This document shows, in pieces, positions 34,881 to 47,462 of a stretch of DNA of 64,000 nucleotides. The stretch is from contig JARHVA010004231.1 of NCBI GenBank assembly GCA_037957365.1, forward strand, positions 1-64,000. The letters run 5' to 3'. This stretch comes from Torreya grandis. Taxonomy: Eukaryota > Streptophyta > Pinopsida > Cupressales > Taxaceae. The translations under genes were made by a program, and so were the position numbers. How positions within the stretch are numbered: position 1 is the first letter of the stretch; each line of letters opens with the position of its first letter. A model generated the notes under the pieces. That model ran no database searches. It was not told where the DNA came from and worked only from the letters and a program-made list of their open reading frames with translations.

Positions 34881-35399
34881 TTCAATTTCATAGGACTCAA
34901 CAACTTTACTTTGCTTCTTCCCTACATGCTCTAAGAGAAAATTTTTCAATAGGAGAAGTATCCCATCTACTTATAGGAGGCATAAGATCTATTTTAGCTC
35001 TTGCACTTCAACCTCCTAGTTATTTTACTTCCTGTGTGAGGTGGTAGCTTATGCTTCTAGATCTCTGGCTAGCTAGAGTTTAACCTAAATTTTTTATATC
35101 ATGCTCATGGTTCATTGTAGGAAATCCTTTTGATGCACTGGGTTAGGTTATGGCATAAATTTTGGCTTAGGCTATGTGATGCACTTCGTGTGAATTAGTT
35201 CATCATATTCTAGGAATAGTTCATCTTATTTTAGGAATAGCTCATGTTGGTGTAGATGAAGGCTAAGTGGTGAACTCAATTCATGTGGTTTTATACACCT
35301 TGATTTGCTCTATGGATACTAGTTACACCTTTGGATCCCACTTCATATCTTTAGGCTCATGCCTTATCATCCCTATACCCCTATTGACACCCATTTTGA

Positions 35400-37500
35400 T
35401 TTGGGTTATATTTTTATACAAGTTAGGGCACTTCTCAATCACATGTAGTCCTTGATATAGATGTGTTAGGTAATTGCACTGATAGTACTCAATCAACCTA
35501 AAATTATAGCATGATTGTGGTGGGAATATTCCTCTATCACATCCTCCACCTCACCTTTTAGGGCCTCTTTGGTTCCCATATCTAGCATTCTATTGGACAT
35601 AACCCTCATTTCCTTGGTTTACCTACCCTCTAACTATTGTAGTTTCCTACCATGCACCTCTATCCATATTCTAGTGCATTTCATAAATTAATTGATAGTC
35701 AGATATGTTGTAAGTGTAGGCATCACTCAAATTTTCATAGATGGTTATGCTAACCTAATTGGCACATTTTAATAAGGGGTAGTTGTGAACATCATGTACC
35801 TCATGACAAACTTCATAGCTAAGAAGTAATGTGTGCACATTTATTCAAGGGTAGTTATTTCTATTATGCCCCTTCATCTTGTACTTAGTGCACCACAACC
35901 CACTTAGAACATCTTATGATGAGCTAGCAGTTAGCTTCTATAGTTAGGAGGCCATAGACATAATTTGCACCTCCATGAATGGGCTAAGGCATGTATCAGC
36001 ACTCCCAACCACCTCAACTCTAAGTGTAACTTCAAGTGCTTCTTAAGGGTTTGTGAATGTTTTCATGGATATCAACCTTCTAAAAGGCACTAGCAGTCCT
36101 CCAAAGAACCATTGTGAATGTTAATAGGGGTATAAGTTTTAATGGAGCTCAAAAATGAGCATCTTGAATCAAAAATCATACAGGTGCATACTCTTTGATA
36201 ATCCCTGGTTGATCTCTTTGAGTGTGACAATGCTCTATTGCTCAAACTTAGGTATATAAAACTCCTTCAAGAAGGCTCCCATCAAGGTGTCATAATCAAC
36301 CATAGCCTAGTTAGGATCAAACTTCCTATACCAAGTATGGGCATGATCAAGCTAGGTTATAAAAAAATAAGTTGCCTTGTGCTTAAATTGAGTTATTCCC
36401 TAAGAATGCCATTGTAACTCACACTTGAGCACATGCTCTATGGCATTTTCAATGCCTTGGTACTCTAGTAGACACATGATAATTTTGTAATAAATATAGG
36501 GCTGCAATGTAGTTGGTGCTTGAGGTGATTATCTTCTTAGTGCTTGTCCTAGTGTTGGTCTTCCAAGGCCTATATCCAATATGCTAGGCACTAGTTTGAA
36601 GGTTAATACTGACATCATAGAATATGATGGTGCCATACTACTTACTAGTGGTATAGGGACACTTCCTATAGGCTATTGCCTAGGATGCACTATTGAAATT
36701 GACTGAATTAGGTACTTTCACTCATGTTATATCTAATCAAGCTAATGCCTCAAATTCTAAAGGTATCTTCACTTACTTCCTCGTATGGGATAACTTGTTC
36801 AATCACAAAGTTTTGGTCCCAATTTTTAAAATGATTAAAGTCTACATAAATAATGAGGTCAGTTGTTAATATTATATTTTCCTTTGGGGAATCTAACATA
36901 TGAGCTCATGTCATAGGTTCAAATGGGGTAGGTGCATCTGGCACATCTCTAATGGTTAATTTTTGAAGGGACCCCAAGCATTCACCCATCAACTATGGAT
37001 CTTGTTCTAAGGCTTCAAGGGTTCCTTCCTCTAGGTGTGACTATCATTCAATAGATCCTTCCCCATACCTTTCACACTCATTACAGGTCATCTCAACACT
37101 TCCAAGCTCTAGATTTTATATCAGTCTATGCATTCTCTTATTATAAGCCTATCTCCTAAGCTCTTAGTTGTCAATATACTCATCTCATTCCATTTTACCT
37201 CACCTACATATCCCTTTCTTCCCCATTTCACTACCCATATGTGAGAGGACTTTACCATTCCATCCTTATACTTTTGAAGCCATAATCTACCATCAACTTC
37301 TTAAGTTCATTGTTTAGTTTTTTTACAAATGCACCTCTAAGCTCATGTAAGAACCAATACTCTACTTTAGGGTAAGAGTAAATCAATACCATGAACTCAA
37401 GCGTGTATCTATTTAGTGCCCATTGCCACCATTTTTCCATGACTCTAATCCAAATGATGTCTAAGCTCTCAAGACTCTCTATTAACTCTTTCATCCGCTC
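35400..37500 (-). pseudogene. Gag of Tat-like element (decayed)
   Basis: From the N-terminal side, 37,252-37,494 is an open stretch rich in Leu, Trp and Lys (EKWWQWALNRYTLEFMVLIY). The Gag core appears at 36,240-36,370 with LDHAHTWYRKFDPN and DYDTLMGAFLKEFYIPKFEQ, matching the WFxxLPPxSIxSFxxLxxxFLxxF pattern. A zinc-knuckle relic at 35,428-35,478 reads CNYLTHLYQGLHVIEKC, with H-x4-C intact and the second Cys replaced by Leu. Many stops occur. Placement 5' of protease and next to the PBS fits. Confidence 0.68.
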
Positions 37501-37762
37501 AAGGCACTATCCATAAATCTAATTTCTATGGGTTACATAAGTAGCTAACCAGTGGTACACTTGGTCTAGTAGTTATCAAAATAAAACCTCAAATAAGGCA
37601 TCATACAAGTAGTTTTGGACCCACTTCCTTAGGTTCTTCCCTCTACAAGTTAGATTCCTAAATTCAAAGTTGTTTTTCATTCATTCTAGCCAATGCTTGA
37701 TATTCTCTAGGGAGAGTTAGAGCATTGTCTTGATGCACCATTATAATAACAAAATTCAATAG

Positions 37763-37780
37763 TCCTGGCAATGAAACAAA
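37763..37780 (-). other. Degenerate PBS, tRNA-Asp type
   Basis: Minus-strand GTTTCATTGCCAGGAC beside the 5' LTR. It lines up with the tRNA-Asp PBS TGGCGCCGTTGCCGGGGA of Athila/Tat elements, the differences being mostly C-to-T or G-to-A. Confidence 0.55.
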
Positions 37781-37782
37781 AA

Positions 37783-38956
37783 TGTTGTATAAAATTTGGT
37801 CTTATCTATCATGGGCCTAATCATGTGCTTACCTAGCTATCCAAGTTATATTTAGGCTTGTTTCAATAGGCACAAGATCTGACTAGTCCTATGGCACTCA
37901 ACATTTAATACTCAAGTATGTTGGCATCAATATACATAAGGTGCAAGCCTTATGTTATCACCCAAAGTGTAGCAAATAAGGGACTAAGGTCTATGTTAGT
38001 CTAGTTATGCCATGGCATACTCTAGTATTTAAGGACTTGGGTTATCACAATGATCATTGTGCATCCATAGGTGCAAGCCTTTGGTTTCATAGGTTTAATG
38101 GCATTTAGGCACTTGAGGGCCAATTAGTTAGTTAGTTAGGGGACTTAGGCATGATCTTATGGTTAGACACGGGTTTCATTTGGGATACAAGGTCTTAACC
38201 ATACTTAATTAATTTCATATCATGGGTGTGGGGTTATTTATAGCTATAGGTCTGTCATGAATGAGCCAGGTTAGAAGCTCGTGAGAGTTCAATACATACA
38301 TTTGATAGAATAAAGCATATAATCAAATAACATTCTAAGACTTAACCATTTAAACCATTAACCATTCATGAAAGGAATTATTCATTAAATAAGTTAAATA
38401 ATAATATAAATACATTAATAAAATTGAGCATAAGCTTAACTTAAGCTACTACAAGCCTAGAGTCTCATTGACAAGTTTGGGTGCTACAAAGGGGAGATTT
38501 ACAAACATCTCTAACTAATTTTATCTTCTAATGGAAAATTTATAGCATTAATTCAACCATAACTTCAATACTATAGATTTTCTCCCATCTTTAACTAAAC
38601 TCATCTTCCTTTTATAGGCTTTGAGGCATCTTAGGTTCATGGGAAATGGAGCATGTCGACTGCTAAGTTAGTGCTAGAGGGACATATCCTTTCACCTCCT
38701 CTATGCTTTTTTTATAATGTATAGTCACTATTCTATGCACTCACTTCCCAATTATATGTGATTAAAAAGGATTCACTTATATTTAATGGCTAGTCACTAT
38801 CCCATGTGCTTGTGTCTCGATGCTGATTGTAGTTATTAGCCACTATTCAATTGGTACCACTATAATACAAAACAACCACCCTCCATAATTGCCTCATGCC
38901 TAGGTTTTTGTCAAGTTATTATGGATCTACTACTTTGCATGAAATGGGGCCCAACA
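37783..38956 (-). repeat. 5' LTR of Tat-like element
   Basis: Partner of 16,928-18,099. Starts TGTTGGGCCCC on the minus strand. Homology to R1 resumes immediately outside it at 38,957. Confidence 0.9.
38610..38616 (-). promoter_or_regulatory. TATA box in 5' LTR of Tat-like element
   Basis: Minus-strand GCCTATAAAAGGAAG, a textbook plant TATA context, at the same offset as in the 3' LTR. Likely the start region for the element's RNA. Confidence 0.6.
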
Positions 38957-40350
38957 TTAGGATATGTTAAAATCTCATGGAATTTATCTTCTTAGTCTCT
39001 AGATATCAGTTGCATGTGTCCTTGACTAGGATAATTCAAAATATTATGACCTCTATCATCCCAGTCTACAACTCTCCTTGGCATGTGTCTCTGAGTGGAT
39101 ATGTTGAAAGTTATAACCTTTATAATAATATTTTTATGGTTGATTCATTTTTGGGATGTGTTGATAACTATGATACTGTCATTTCTATTTCTTGTACATA
39201 GGTCCTGGCTAAGGGCATGATCACTTTATAACTCACCGATCATGTTAAGTTCATTTTATTCCTCATTTATCTCCCATCTAGTAATCCTAAGCCCTTATCT
39301 TTTCACACATACCACCACTCATTTCCTCTTTTGAGTGTCCATCTACCTCCTTCCTCCTCACATGTACCCATGAGGGGGCATCATATCCAATAACACCATT
39401 CATTAACATTCATCCATGAGTGTCTTTCAAAGACCAATAAAATCATTTACTAACATTCATCCATGAGTGTTTTTCTTCTTTGAAAGATAATTAATCCTTC
39501 CATAATGCCCTTTCAAGGAGGTAAAAATGTGTGCATAATAATTTACTTATCTATTTTATCTTACTAATTGTGTCACTAATTCTATGAAATAATTTGATAA
39601 TTAATCCATTTCATCATTATTTTGTCTAACATTACCTATTCCCCTTAGTCAATAATTTAGTCCCTTGTATATATTTCTTATCTTATACTAAGATTAATAT
39701 TTGCCATCCAATATTAATTCCCTTGTTATTGGTTATGAACATCCCATTTATCACCTTAATCCCCCATACCTACTTGTGAATTTAAAATTCACAAAAATAT
39801 CTACATCCCATTTATCACCTTAATCCCCTAGGCTCTCCTACATGCCTAGTACCTAGCCACCACCCTTCTCCTTCCCTATAGAGTTCTCTCTAGATAATTC
39901 TAAGGAATTTTAAATTCCTTATAATCCCCTCATTTCTCTTGAGATTGTTATTCTTTGGAGACTTCTAATGATTTTAATTCATTAGAAAATCTCCCTCTAT
40001 TGCCTATTTAAATCCATGACTCCATTCCAAATAATGAAAAAAATAACTATGAAATCCAAGATCTTCCATGTAAATATTATGATCAAATCCATTAGTCCTC
40101 TTTATCAATCTATAAATTAATGCATGTCTTGAAAAAATCTAATATCATGTTGTCAAAAATCTAAGTTTGTAAGCAAATCCATAATCACTTCGTCTTTATC
40201 TTATTTTGATCTTGTTTAGAGCATTCAACTTTAGATTTTATAATGTTATTATATATGTTTATTTTGTTTGCATTATAGTCTAATGGCTCTAAATTTATGA
40301 ATTAGATTGGTAATTTTAGTGTATAATTTACATACCAAATCTTATTTCTC
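38957..40350 (+). repeat. R1 repeat, copy 2, right part
   Basis: Continues the inverted match to R1 copy 1 after the Tat-like insertion: GATATGTTAAAATCTCATGG (38,961) and CATGTTAAGTTCATTTT (39,242) match the complements of about 3,520 and 3,330. A further 300 bases at 39,290-39,590 are extra. The remainder to 40,350 corresponds to the complement of 3,263-2,514 at lower identity (AACATCCCAT, GAATTTTAAATTCCTT, CATGTTGTC, TGGCTCTAAAT). Confidence 0.78.
39404..39510. repeat. Short tandem duplication, 47-bp spacing
   Basis: TAACATTCATCCATGAGTGT occurs at 39,404-39,423 and 39,451-39,470, with related CTTTCAAAG/CTTTGAAAG words after each. It lies in the extra segment of R1 copy 2. Confidence 0.85.
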
Positions 40351-40399
40351 AAATTGATCTTATCATAATTAATTTGGCCGCTGTGCTTTAGAGGAGGCA

Positions 40400-41260
40400 T
40401 TTTTAGGGAGATGGGCTTTGTAGGTAAGGTGTCAAAGACCCATATAAGTAATGTTTTTTGGGTCCTAACTCCAAATATTTTAAAGGATATTTAAAAGGTG
40501 TTGGGGGATGAATTTTTGGAAGTAAACAAAAGGGTCAAGGATAATTTAGATCTAGTAGCATTAATTGAAAGTAATTTAGTGATGGTAATCTTAGACAAAT
40601 CTTAGGTGAAAGAATTAGTTTACTTTTTTGTCTGGACAGACAATTAGGGAATATTATTTTTAGAAATGGATAAGGTGAAAGAAGACCCATTTTTGGAGCT
40701 TCCATTTTCTAAGAAATATGGTTTAGGTTTTATTTAGGTCTATCTATTTAGGTAATTAGAGGAACACTATGCTTATCTATTGGGTTTTGTTTAGGAATTA
40801 TGTAAATGGTGTTCTAGTGAAGAGGATTTAGTGACATACATGTGAATGGTTCTCCCTATTTTAGAATATATTAAAGTTCCATTTCCTCTTTTTTTTAAGT
40901 GGCATATGGTTCATAGGTCTCTATAGAGAATTCAGTTGGAGAAGGATCTAACTCATGGGTGGTTTCCAACTCTGCCTTGGCTTGAAGATAAGGGAGCTAA
41001 GAGGCAGATGGTGGGGGACCATAGAAAAAGGAAGGTGGTGGTAATGTACCTCTCTTATGTGGTCATAGGTAGTGTAGGCTTGATAACAAAGATGGTGGAC
41101 TAGGTAACATCCACTCCAGAGGTAGAGAATGATGTAGGATGGTTAGGGTTTGTAAACAATCTTGCCATGTTAGATAGTGAAGTTTTAGGTGCAAACTAGG
41201 TTAGGGCTTAGGTCATTCTATTGGAATAAGATTTGGGTGTTTTTTGTGGGTGGTTTTTTG
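40400..41260 (+). pseudogene. Unidentified fossil reading frame next to R1
   Basis: The plus strand reads as protein in one main frame for over 230 codons with about eight stops, nearly all TAG. Segments include VNKRVKDNLDLVALIESNLV (40,521), FLEMDKVKEDPFLELPFSKK (40,660), LEEHYAYLLGFV, LPILEYIKVPFPLFFKWHMV (40,852), and THGWFPTLPWLEDKGAKRQM (40,951), then a basic HRKRKVVVMYLS. I do not recognise the family. It directly follows the inner end of R1 copy 2 and may be the first ORF of the R1 element. TAG stops in place of likely CAG or TGG codons fit C-to-T decay. Confidence 0.5.
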
Positions 41261-41689
41261 GCTTTTGTATCATTGGCTAAAAGGGAATAAGCAATTTTCT
41301 CTTTATAAATCTAAAACTATTAACTTTTGGTTACTTTTAGAATTAATGGTGTTTTAATAACATAGTTGGTTGATAATTATATGAATTTTATGGGTCAAAT
41401 TCCTTAGTGGATTTTTTCCATCAACCCATGCCTATTTTATTTTGATCTTTGGTTTTATTCAGGTAGGGGTCCATAATCACTAAAACCTATCAAAAAATTG
41501 TGTATGAAATCAACTAACATTAAATAATTTCATTACAAATCTAAATGGGGGGAAACAATCCTCATGCTTAGTCCATATCAACTATAGGCTAGGTCTCATT
41601 GCCTCACATACCAATAAAAGTACATAATAACATGAAAATGTAGACTATTACCATAAATAATGTTGATAATAAAAATGAGGTTTTGAATG
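41261..41689. other. Spacer, no gene seen
   Basis: About 430 bases between the unidentified fossil and the first Gag-like sequence of the Ty3 remnant. A 5' LTR or PBS for that element was sought here and not found. Confidence 0.4.
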
Positions 41690-42370
41690 TTGATGCAGTC
41701 AATGAAAACCCAAATAAAAAGCATGATTAAATCCTTAGTGAAATCTTGATAGCCTTAAATACTCTACAAGGTAATATTGAAAGTTAAGAACAAAGGCTAA
41801 ATAACCTTAAAGGTATATCCCATGAGGAAATACCTAGATTGGAGATAGGCCAGGTAGAAATACCAGTAATACAAGAGATGCCTTTGATCATGATTGAACC
41901 AATCATTAACTAATTGAATAAACTTTCACCACCCACTTTTTTGGTGAGGAATATAGTGATGTAGCTAATGCATGGTTGGTTCACCTGCAAAAATACTTTA
42001 ACTTGCATAACATGCCATCAAATGTAAAAGTAAGGGTGATATCTTATTAGATGATTAGACATGAAGCTTTGTGGTGGAATCACCTCTATGATATAGAGGG
42101 ATAATATCTAATGGAAATAACAATAATTTAAATAATTTTTCCAATCAGAACAAAAATTTTAAGTCATAAGGTTCATCTAAATCAGGTTCTTTCAAGAAGG
42201 AATAACGCCAAAATAATTAGTGTGGACAAGCCATAAGTGAAAATACTATTCTAGTAGCTCTATATAGAGATATTATATGCTAAGAATGTGGTGATAACCA
42301 CTATACAAAAGATTTCCCTAATCTAAAATTGGGCCAATCAGCCAACCAAAGGGTGAATCACAATATTGAT
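41690..42370 (+). pseudogene. Gag remnant with zinc knuckle (Ty3, old)
   Basis: Weak Gag traces; the clearest is a zinc knuckle at about 42,279-42,320, reading ECGDNHYTKDFPNL. It fits C-x2-C-x4-H-x4-C with the first Cys just upstream and the last Cys changed to Phe. A Lys/Asn/Ser-rich linker precedes it (42,115-42,210), as usual before the knuckle. Confidence 0.6.
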
Positions 42371-42379
42371 TTGTAAGCT

Positions 42380-42665
42380 ACCCTGATAGAAACTAAAGGT
42401 ATTACTAACGGGTTTCTTATATATATTCTTCTTGACTTGAGTATAATTAACAGTTTTATATCTCTCAATGCTACAAAAAAATGTAAAATTAAACTTGTAA
42501 TAATAAGAGAAGGTTGTGAGGTTGAGTTTAGTACTAGCAAAAGGGTACCTATTCTTGAATTCTTGGAAAAAGTTGAAATTGATCTTTGTGTATTCAAAAT
42601 TAAGGTAAACTTATTTTTAACACTTTTGGGGTTAGATGATCTCATTCTTGAAATGGATTAGCTAC
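42380..42665 (+). pseudogene. Aspartic protease remnant (Ty3, old)
   Basis: An open stretch at 42,437-42,661 reads INSFISLNATKKCKIKL and ends LLGLDDLILEMD, matching the retropepsin patterns (DTGAT)xSFIS.xxxxK and DVILGMDW. The DTG triplet itself lies upstream in a damaged stretch. Confidence 0.65.
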
Positions 42666-43019
42666 AAGTGCACCAAGACATGCTTGATTATGTTATTAAA
42701 AGAGTGAAATGCATTGATGACCTTGTAAGACTTGTAGAAATACAAGGTATTCAAGGGCCTAAAAAACAAAAGACACTTTTAACCTTGTAGCTAAAATGCC
42801 TATTAAAAAGGGCTACAATATTTACACACTCCAACTATAAGAGTTCCCTAAAGATAAGGAATAAGTTCACATAAATTTTCCTATCTTGAATGAGTTTATA
42901 AATGATTTTCCTAAAAAGTTACTTGGATTTCCACCTAAGCATGAATTTGACTTTGCAATTGATGTTATTCTAGGATCTAACCTTGCATCTATGGATACCT
43001 ATCATATGAACATGGATAA

Positions 43020-44150
43020 CCTATAAGAATTAAAGGTATAGCTGCAAGAAATTTTAGATGGTAGAAACATCCAACCAAGTGTGTCTCCTTGGGGTGATCC
43101 AATTGTCTTTTTCAATAAAAAAGATGAAACTCTAAGGTTATGTATTGATTATCACCTACTTAATAAGGTAACAATAAAAAATCAATATGCCTTGCCAAGG
43201 ATAGATGATTTATTTTATCAAATAAAGGGTGTAGCTATCTTCTAAAAGATTAATTTAAGATTAGGCTACCATTAATTGAGGATCCAAGAAGAAGACATTC
43301 ATAAAATAGCTTTTTAACTCAGTATAGGCATTACAATTTCACGGTACTACCATTTAGGCTAACTAATACTCCAACATTTATAAACCTTATGAACATCATG
43401 TTCTAAGACTATTTGGATAAATTTTTGCCAGTGTTCCTTGATGATATTATTATTTACTCCTAAAATGAAGCTAAACATGATCAACACCTTTGTCTAGTCT
43501 TGTAAAGACTAAGATAACATAAACTATACGTAAAAGTCTCCGAATGTGCTTTTTATGAATATGAAATTCACTACTTGAACCATATAATTTCAAAAGATGG
43601 AATTATTATCAATCCAACAAAGATAAAATCCATTTATGATTGGCCTATTCTAACTAATGTGCATGAAGTGCATAGTTTCATGGGCTTGGTTGGTTATTAC
43701 CAATGGTTTATAAAATTATTTTCCAGCATAGCCCATCTTATCAAATTTTTGTAGTGAAAAAGAAAGAAATTTATGTGGATAACTCAATGTGAAGAAGATT
43801 TCACAAAGCTAAAAGTGTTGTTAACAAAAACACCCATACTTATTATTCCTAGCTTGAATATTAATTTTGAGGTGTGGCTTGATGCTTTTAAGGTTATGGA
43901 GGCATCTTGACTCAAGATGGTAAAGTTGTAGTTTATGAGTCATTAAGCTCAAGAAGCATGATAAGAACTGTCCCATGCATGACATGGATCTTGCTACCAT
44001 TGTCTATGATATAAAATAAAGGAAACATTTTCTATCGGGAAAGCCCTTTAATTTAAAGTTTGATCACTTAGTCTAGAAAATAATTTTTCTAACATTTTTA
44101 TTGGATAAGATGGCCATTTTAAGCATAATAACATAATTTTTGTACTTGAT
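43020..44150 (+). pseudogene. RT and RNase H remnant (Ty3, old)
   Basis: [20 protein letters not shown] (about 43,069) is followed by [19 protein letters not shown] (43,135) and [14 protein letters not shown], the standard first RT boxes. LRLGYH (43,256) corresponds to LRSGYHQ. The YxDD region near 43,430 is frameshifted (FLDDIIIYS-like, reading SLMILLFT in the wrong frame). INWPIx-like and GLVGYYQWF (43,685) mark the connection; RNase H traces extend to about 44,100. Stops are numerous. Confidence 0.82.
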
Positions 44151-44179
44151 TCAAATGATTTATGAAATTTTGTGTTAAA

Positions 44180-45420
44180 ATAAGTGCACACAACACCCCA
44201 ATATGCTCATCCTAGTGTCACAAAGATGATATGTGAGCTGAAATGACTTTATTTTTGGACTAGTATGAAGTGCAATATTGCTGATTTTATGGAAATATGC
44301 TTGAAATGTTAGTGTGTTAAGGCTAAGCATTACCACCCTAGAGGATTGTACTCTCATGATATTTCAAGAGGAAAGTGAGCTATAATTTCACTTGATTTTA
44401 TTGCAGGGTTGCCTAAATCATGCAACAAACATGATACCATACTTGTGGTGATTGATAAGGATACCAAAGCTAGCCATTTCATTGTTAGAAATGCAATAGA
44501 TAACACTTTCATGTTTGTATAATGTTTCATAAAAGAAGTGGTTAAACTACATGGCATACTTGAAGTAATTATTTTAGACTATGATAAGTTATTTACATAA
44601 AGGTTCTGGTGAACTTTGACCACAACATTTAGAATGTGATTAAATTTCAATTCTTCATACCACCCAAAAATGGATGGTCAAATAAAAAGGCTCAATCAGG
44701 TGGTTGAGGACATGTTATGAATGTATGTCATGGACCAATAGATGAAATGGGAAGATTATCTCCATTTGGTTGAATTTGCTTATAATAATTCCTATTATTC
44801 TACAATAAAAATGACACATTTTGAAGCTTTATATGGATGAAAATGAAAAACCCCACTTGGTTGGGATAGTTTGGAAAATAAGGCTATTGATGGACCTAAT
44901 ATATTACTAGAATATAATAAATAGATGGAATTAATATGCCAAAATCTAAAATTTGTATCCAATTGATAGAAGAGTTATGCTAACTAGAAGAGGACTCCAC
45001 ATGAATTTAGTGTGGGTGATAAAGTTTTTTTGCCAGAAAATTTTAGTAAAATTCAAAAAAGATTTCAAGCCATCTTAACATTTTATCAAGCCATTCAAAA
45101 TTATGGAGAAGATTAGTCATGTTGCCTATCGACTGGATCTTCCTCCTTCTCTGTCAAGGATTCATGGTGTATTTAATGTTTCTTTATTAAGAAAATGCGT
45201 ACCTGATCCTTCTCATGTTTTGGATTATAAACACCTACAGGTCATGAAAGAGAAAAGGATGTAGCTAGAAACAATGAGAATCCTAGACCATCATAGCATT
45301 AAGATGCAAAATAAGGAAATACAACATATTTTGGTTCAATGGGACCCATTGAGTGAAAAAAGTGTTACTTAGGAAGATGCACATCTTTTTAGGCAACATT
45401 ATGATTAGGTATTTGAATAA
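44180..45420 (+). pseudogene. Integrase and chromodomain-like remnant (Ty3, old)
   Basis: A zinc-binding relic (44,200-44,335) ends in CVKAKHYHP. The core shows SLDFIAGLPKSCNKHDTILV (44,389) with the first Asp, VIDKDTKASHF, and NSSYHPKMDGQIKRLNQVVE (44,653) where the Glu position is Lys. The C-terminal module reads PFKIMEKISHVAYRLDLPPS (45,098) and IHGVFNVSLLRKCVPDPSH. The end, ILVQWDPLSEKSVT.EDAHLF (45,332), resembles the chromodomain of chromoviruses (VLVQWxxxxxxxATWE). Frames shift several times. Confidence 0.8.
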
Positions 45421-45440
45421 TTATTAGAATGGTTCCCTTT

Positions 45441-45470
45441 TAAGGGGGGAGGATGTTATGACCCTACCTT
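45441..45470 (+). other. PPT and 3' LTR start of old Ty3 element
   Basis: TAAGGGGGGAGGA (45,441-45,453) followed by TGTTATGACCC from 45,454, a usual plant LTR start. The LTR's far end could not be placed because no second copy is in the window. Confidence 0.65.
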
Positions 45471-47462
45471 TTGATACTTTTGATGACTATTTAAAAATTA
45501 TTATCTCATATATAGCTAAATTTTGCATTACTTTTAGATAACTAGTATAATGTTGATGTATTTTGATATGATGAAATTTTGACTATAGGTTGATAGACAT
45601 GTTATGTTTCAATTTGTTGTACTTGGCGATATATAAACTAGTTGATGCAATTTATGTTTTTATTATAGTTATGTATTATATTATTTAATACCATTCAAGT
45701 GTTGCTAATGTATATTTGGTGATTTTAGGTACCTTATATTAGCTAAGTTGGATGATGACATTGACACCTAGGGTAATAGAATGCATCTTTATCAGTCAGA
45801 TGAGTTCTAATAGGTATATGCATGTTTCAATTTGGTCTCATTTCATTGGATAGTTATGCCATTTTTAATTTGTGTAGTCATGTCTTATTTTTTATACCTT
45901 AGTCATATTACTATTTAGTTTATTCAGTGTTTGATGTGTTGTTGGTTCAGTTCTGTTACACTCAATTGAACTCCCCACTTCCTACTCCTTTATCTTTCAT
46001 CTGTGAACTCATCACCACCATGGCCTTACTTGAACTAACCTTTACATGGTGATTTATAAATTTAGGGGGGATCACTTAAACCTCTCCTCGTGATATCCTT
46101 TTGGACTCTTATGTTGGTCACTTGATTTGTTATATAGTTATGGGTCAAACCTTATGTTATTTTAAAACTTATTATTTTACTATTGTTTATTGTTTTGGAT
46201 TTTTTTAGATTGGGTATTTATGACCATTACATTAATGTTTAGTGCATTTAGTGCCTTGAGAGGTGGTCAATGGTAGGGAAGGAGGATTCTCTCTCCTTCA
46301 CATTGAATGTTGAATTAAATGGGGGTATGGGGGAGATGGACATAGAGGAAAAAGGAGACTATGGTGGTTGGGAGGATGGGGATTAAAATAAGAAAGGGGG
46401 AGAGAATGGAGAAAATTAAAGTCAAGGGTTTTTGTTTTGGTTCTTTCTTTTGGTTGATAGTTCTTTAACTACTCAGATGGGAAAACAAGGTTGTTTTTGT
46501 GGAGTATTCTTAATTGGACTACATAGACTTAGGTAAAGGAATTAAATTATATTATTTTTGGTATTTACCTTAAACTTGAATTTGTTTAGGTAAGTTATTC
46601 TTTTGAATGTTGGATGCTAGTTATTTTTCCTTTTATAATAATTTGTAAAAAAATGGGGATGCTATATATGCAACCATGAACTCATGAGACTTTAGGCTGG
46701 GTATCTAGCACCTTAGGTTTGAAGCCACATTAATTTGATTGCATATAAATCTTACTAGTTATACCCTGCCATTTCTTTTTACTAGTGAAAATTTATATAA
46801 AACCATTTGGGTGTTTTCTATGTGGTTTATGAGGATTTTCTTGAAACATTTTTGGGTCTATGGGTTCTCCTTTCTCTACATGAACCCTACGTCTATATGT
46901 AAATCTATTGTTGTGAATTAAACCTCTATTTGTATATCTATTTTGGCCATAGTACCTTCTAGGTTCAAAATAACCATCCAGGTTATGGATTTGTGGAATA
47001 ATTTCATTGTGGGGGTTTACTTCTATTTTTGATTTAAAATTTGATTATCTTGTATTACATTATTATGATTTGGGTCATTGACCTTGTTATCCATGTTAAA
47101 ATATTATATGGGATTTGATTTTCAATGAGGGTTTGTAAAAATGAATAAGGACATGTTTTTGTATGATTCGAATGGGTTTTTATTCATGCCTTATTCTACT
47201 ATATTTGGTTTAATGACTACATTTAAATGCTAGAAATGGATTTATATGTATTTAAACAACATGTTTTTCTTATATAAATGTATATTTATTTTCTTAGAAT
47301 ATATTTTTATTCATTTTATAAGTTCATCATAGCTACATAAGGGTTATTGGGTGAAGCCCTGACAGATTTAGCTAACTTGTAGCTCAACTTGAATTTTTAC
47401 TTCATTATTTACTGAGGTTTATTGTTTTTATTTAAAATTGTTAAACATTGATATTACATTTG

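Larger units (their letters stand above)
16928..38956 (-). mobile_element. Tat/Athila-like Ty3 retrotransposon with nested insertion
   Basis: A decayed 22-kb structure, about 14.9 kb without the nested chromovirus. Reading on the minus strand: 5' LTR (37,783-38,956), a degenerate tRNA-Asp-type PBS, gag, protease, RT, RNase H, integrase, a field of ~180-bp repeats, a long unknown frame, and 3' LTR (16,928-18,099). The two LTRs agree over their full length at about 80-85 percent by eye, which makes the element old. Flanks TTGGG and TTAGG look like a one-mismatch 5-bp target duplication. Rejoining the flanks restores homology to R1 copy 1. The RT and integrase sequences group with non-chromodomain plant Ty3 elements (YLDDW box; CDI-CIGKPNH; IDFVG). 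The lineage call is inference. Confidence 0.9.
41690..45453 (+). mobile_element. Old Ty3/gypsy remnant with chromodomain-like end
   Basis: Gag, protease, RT, RNase H and integrase remains follow in the Ty3 order on the plus strand, then a polypurine tract and a TGTTATGACCC sequence that looks like the 3' LTR start. No 5' LTR was found. All frames are broken many times. It is clearly a different family from the nested chromovirus, and much older. The protein traces are described in the domain entries. Confidence 0.85.

Noticed and set aside
42358..42645. Minus-strand 95-codon open frame
   Set aside because: Antisense to the plus-strand protease remnant of the old Ty3 element.
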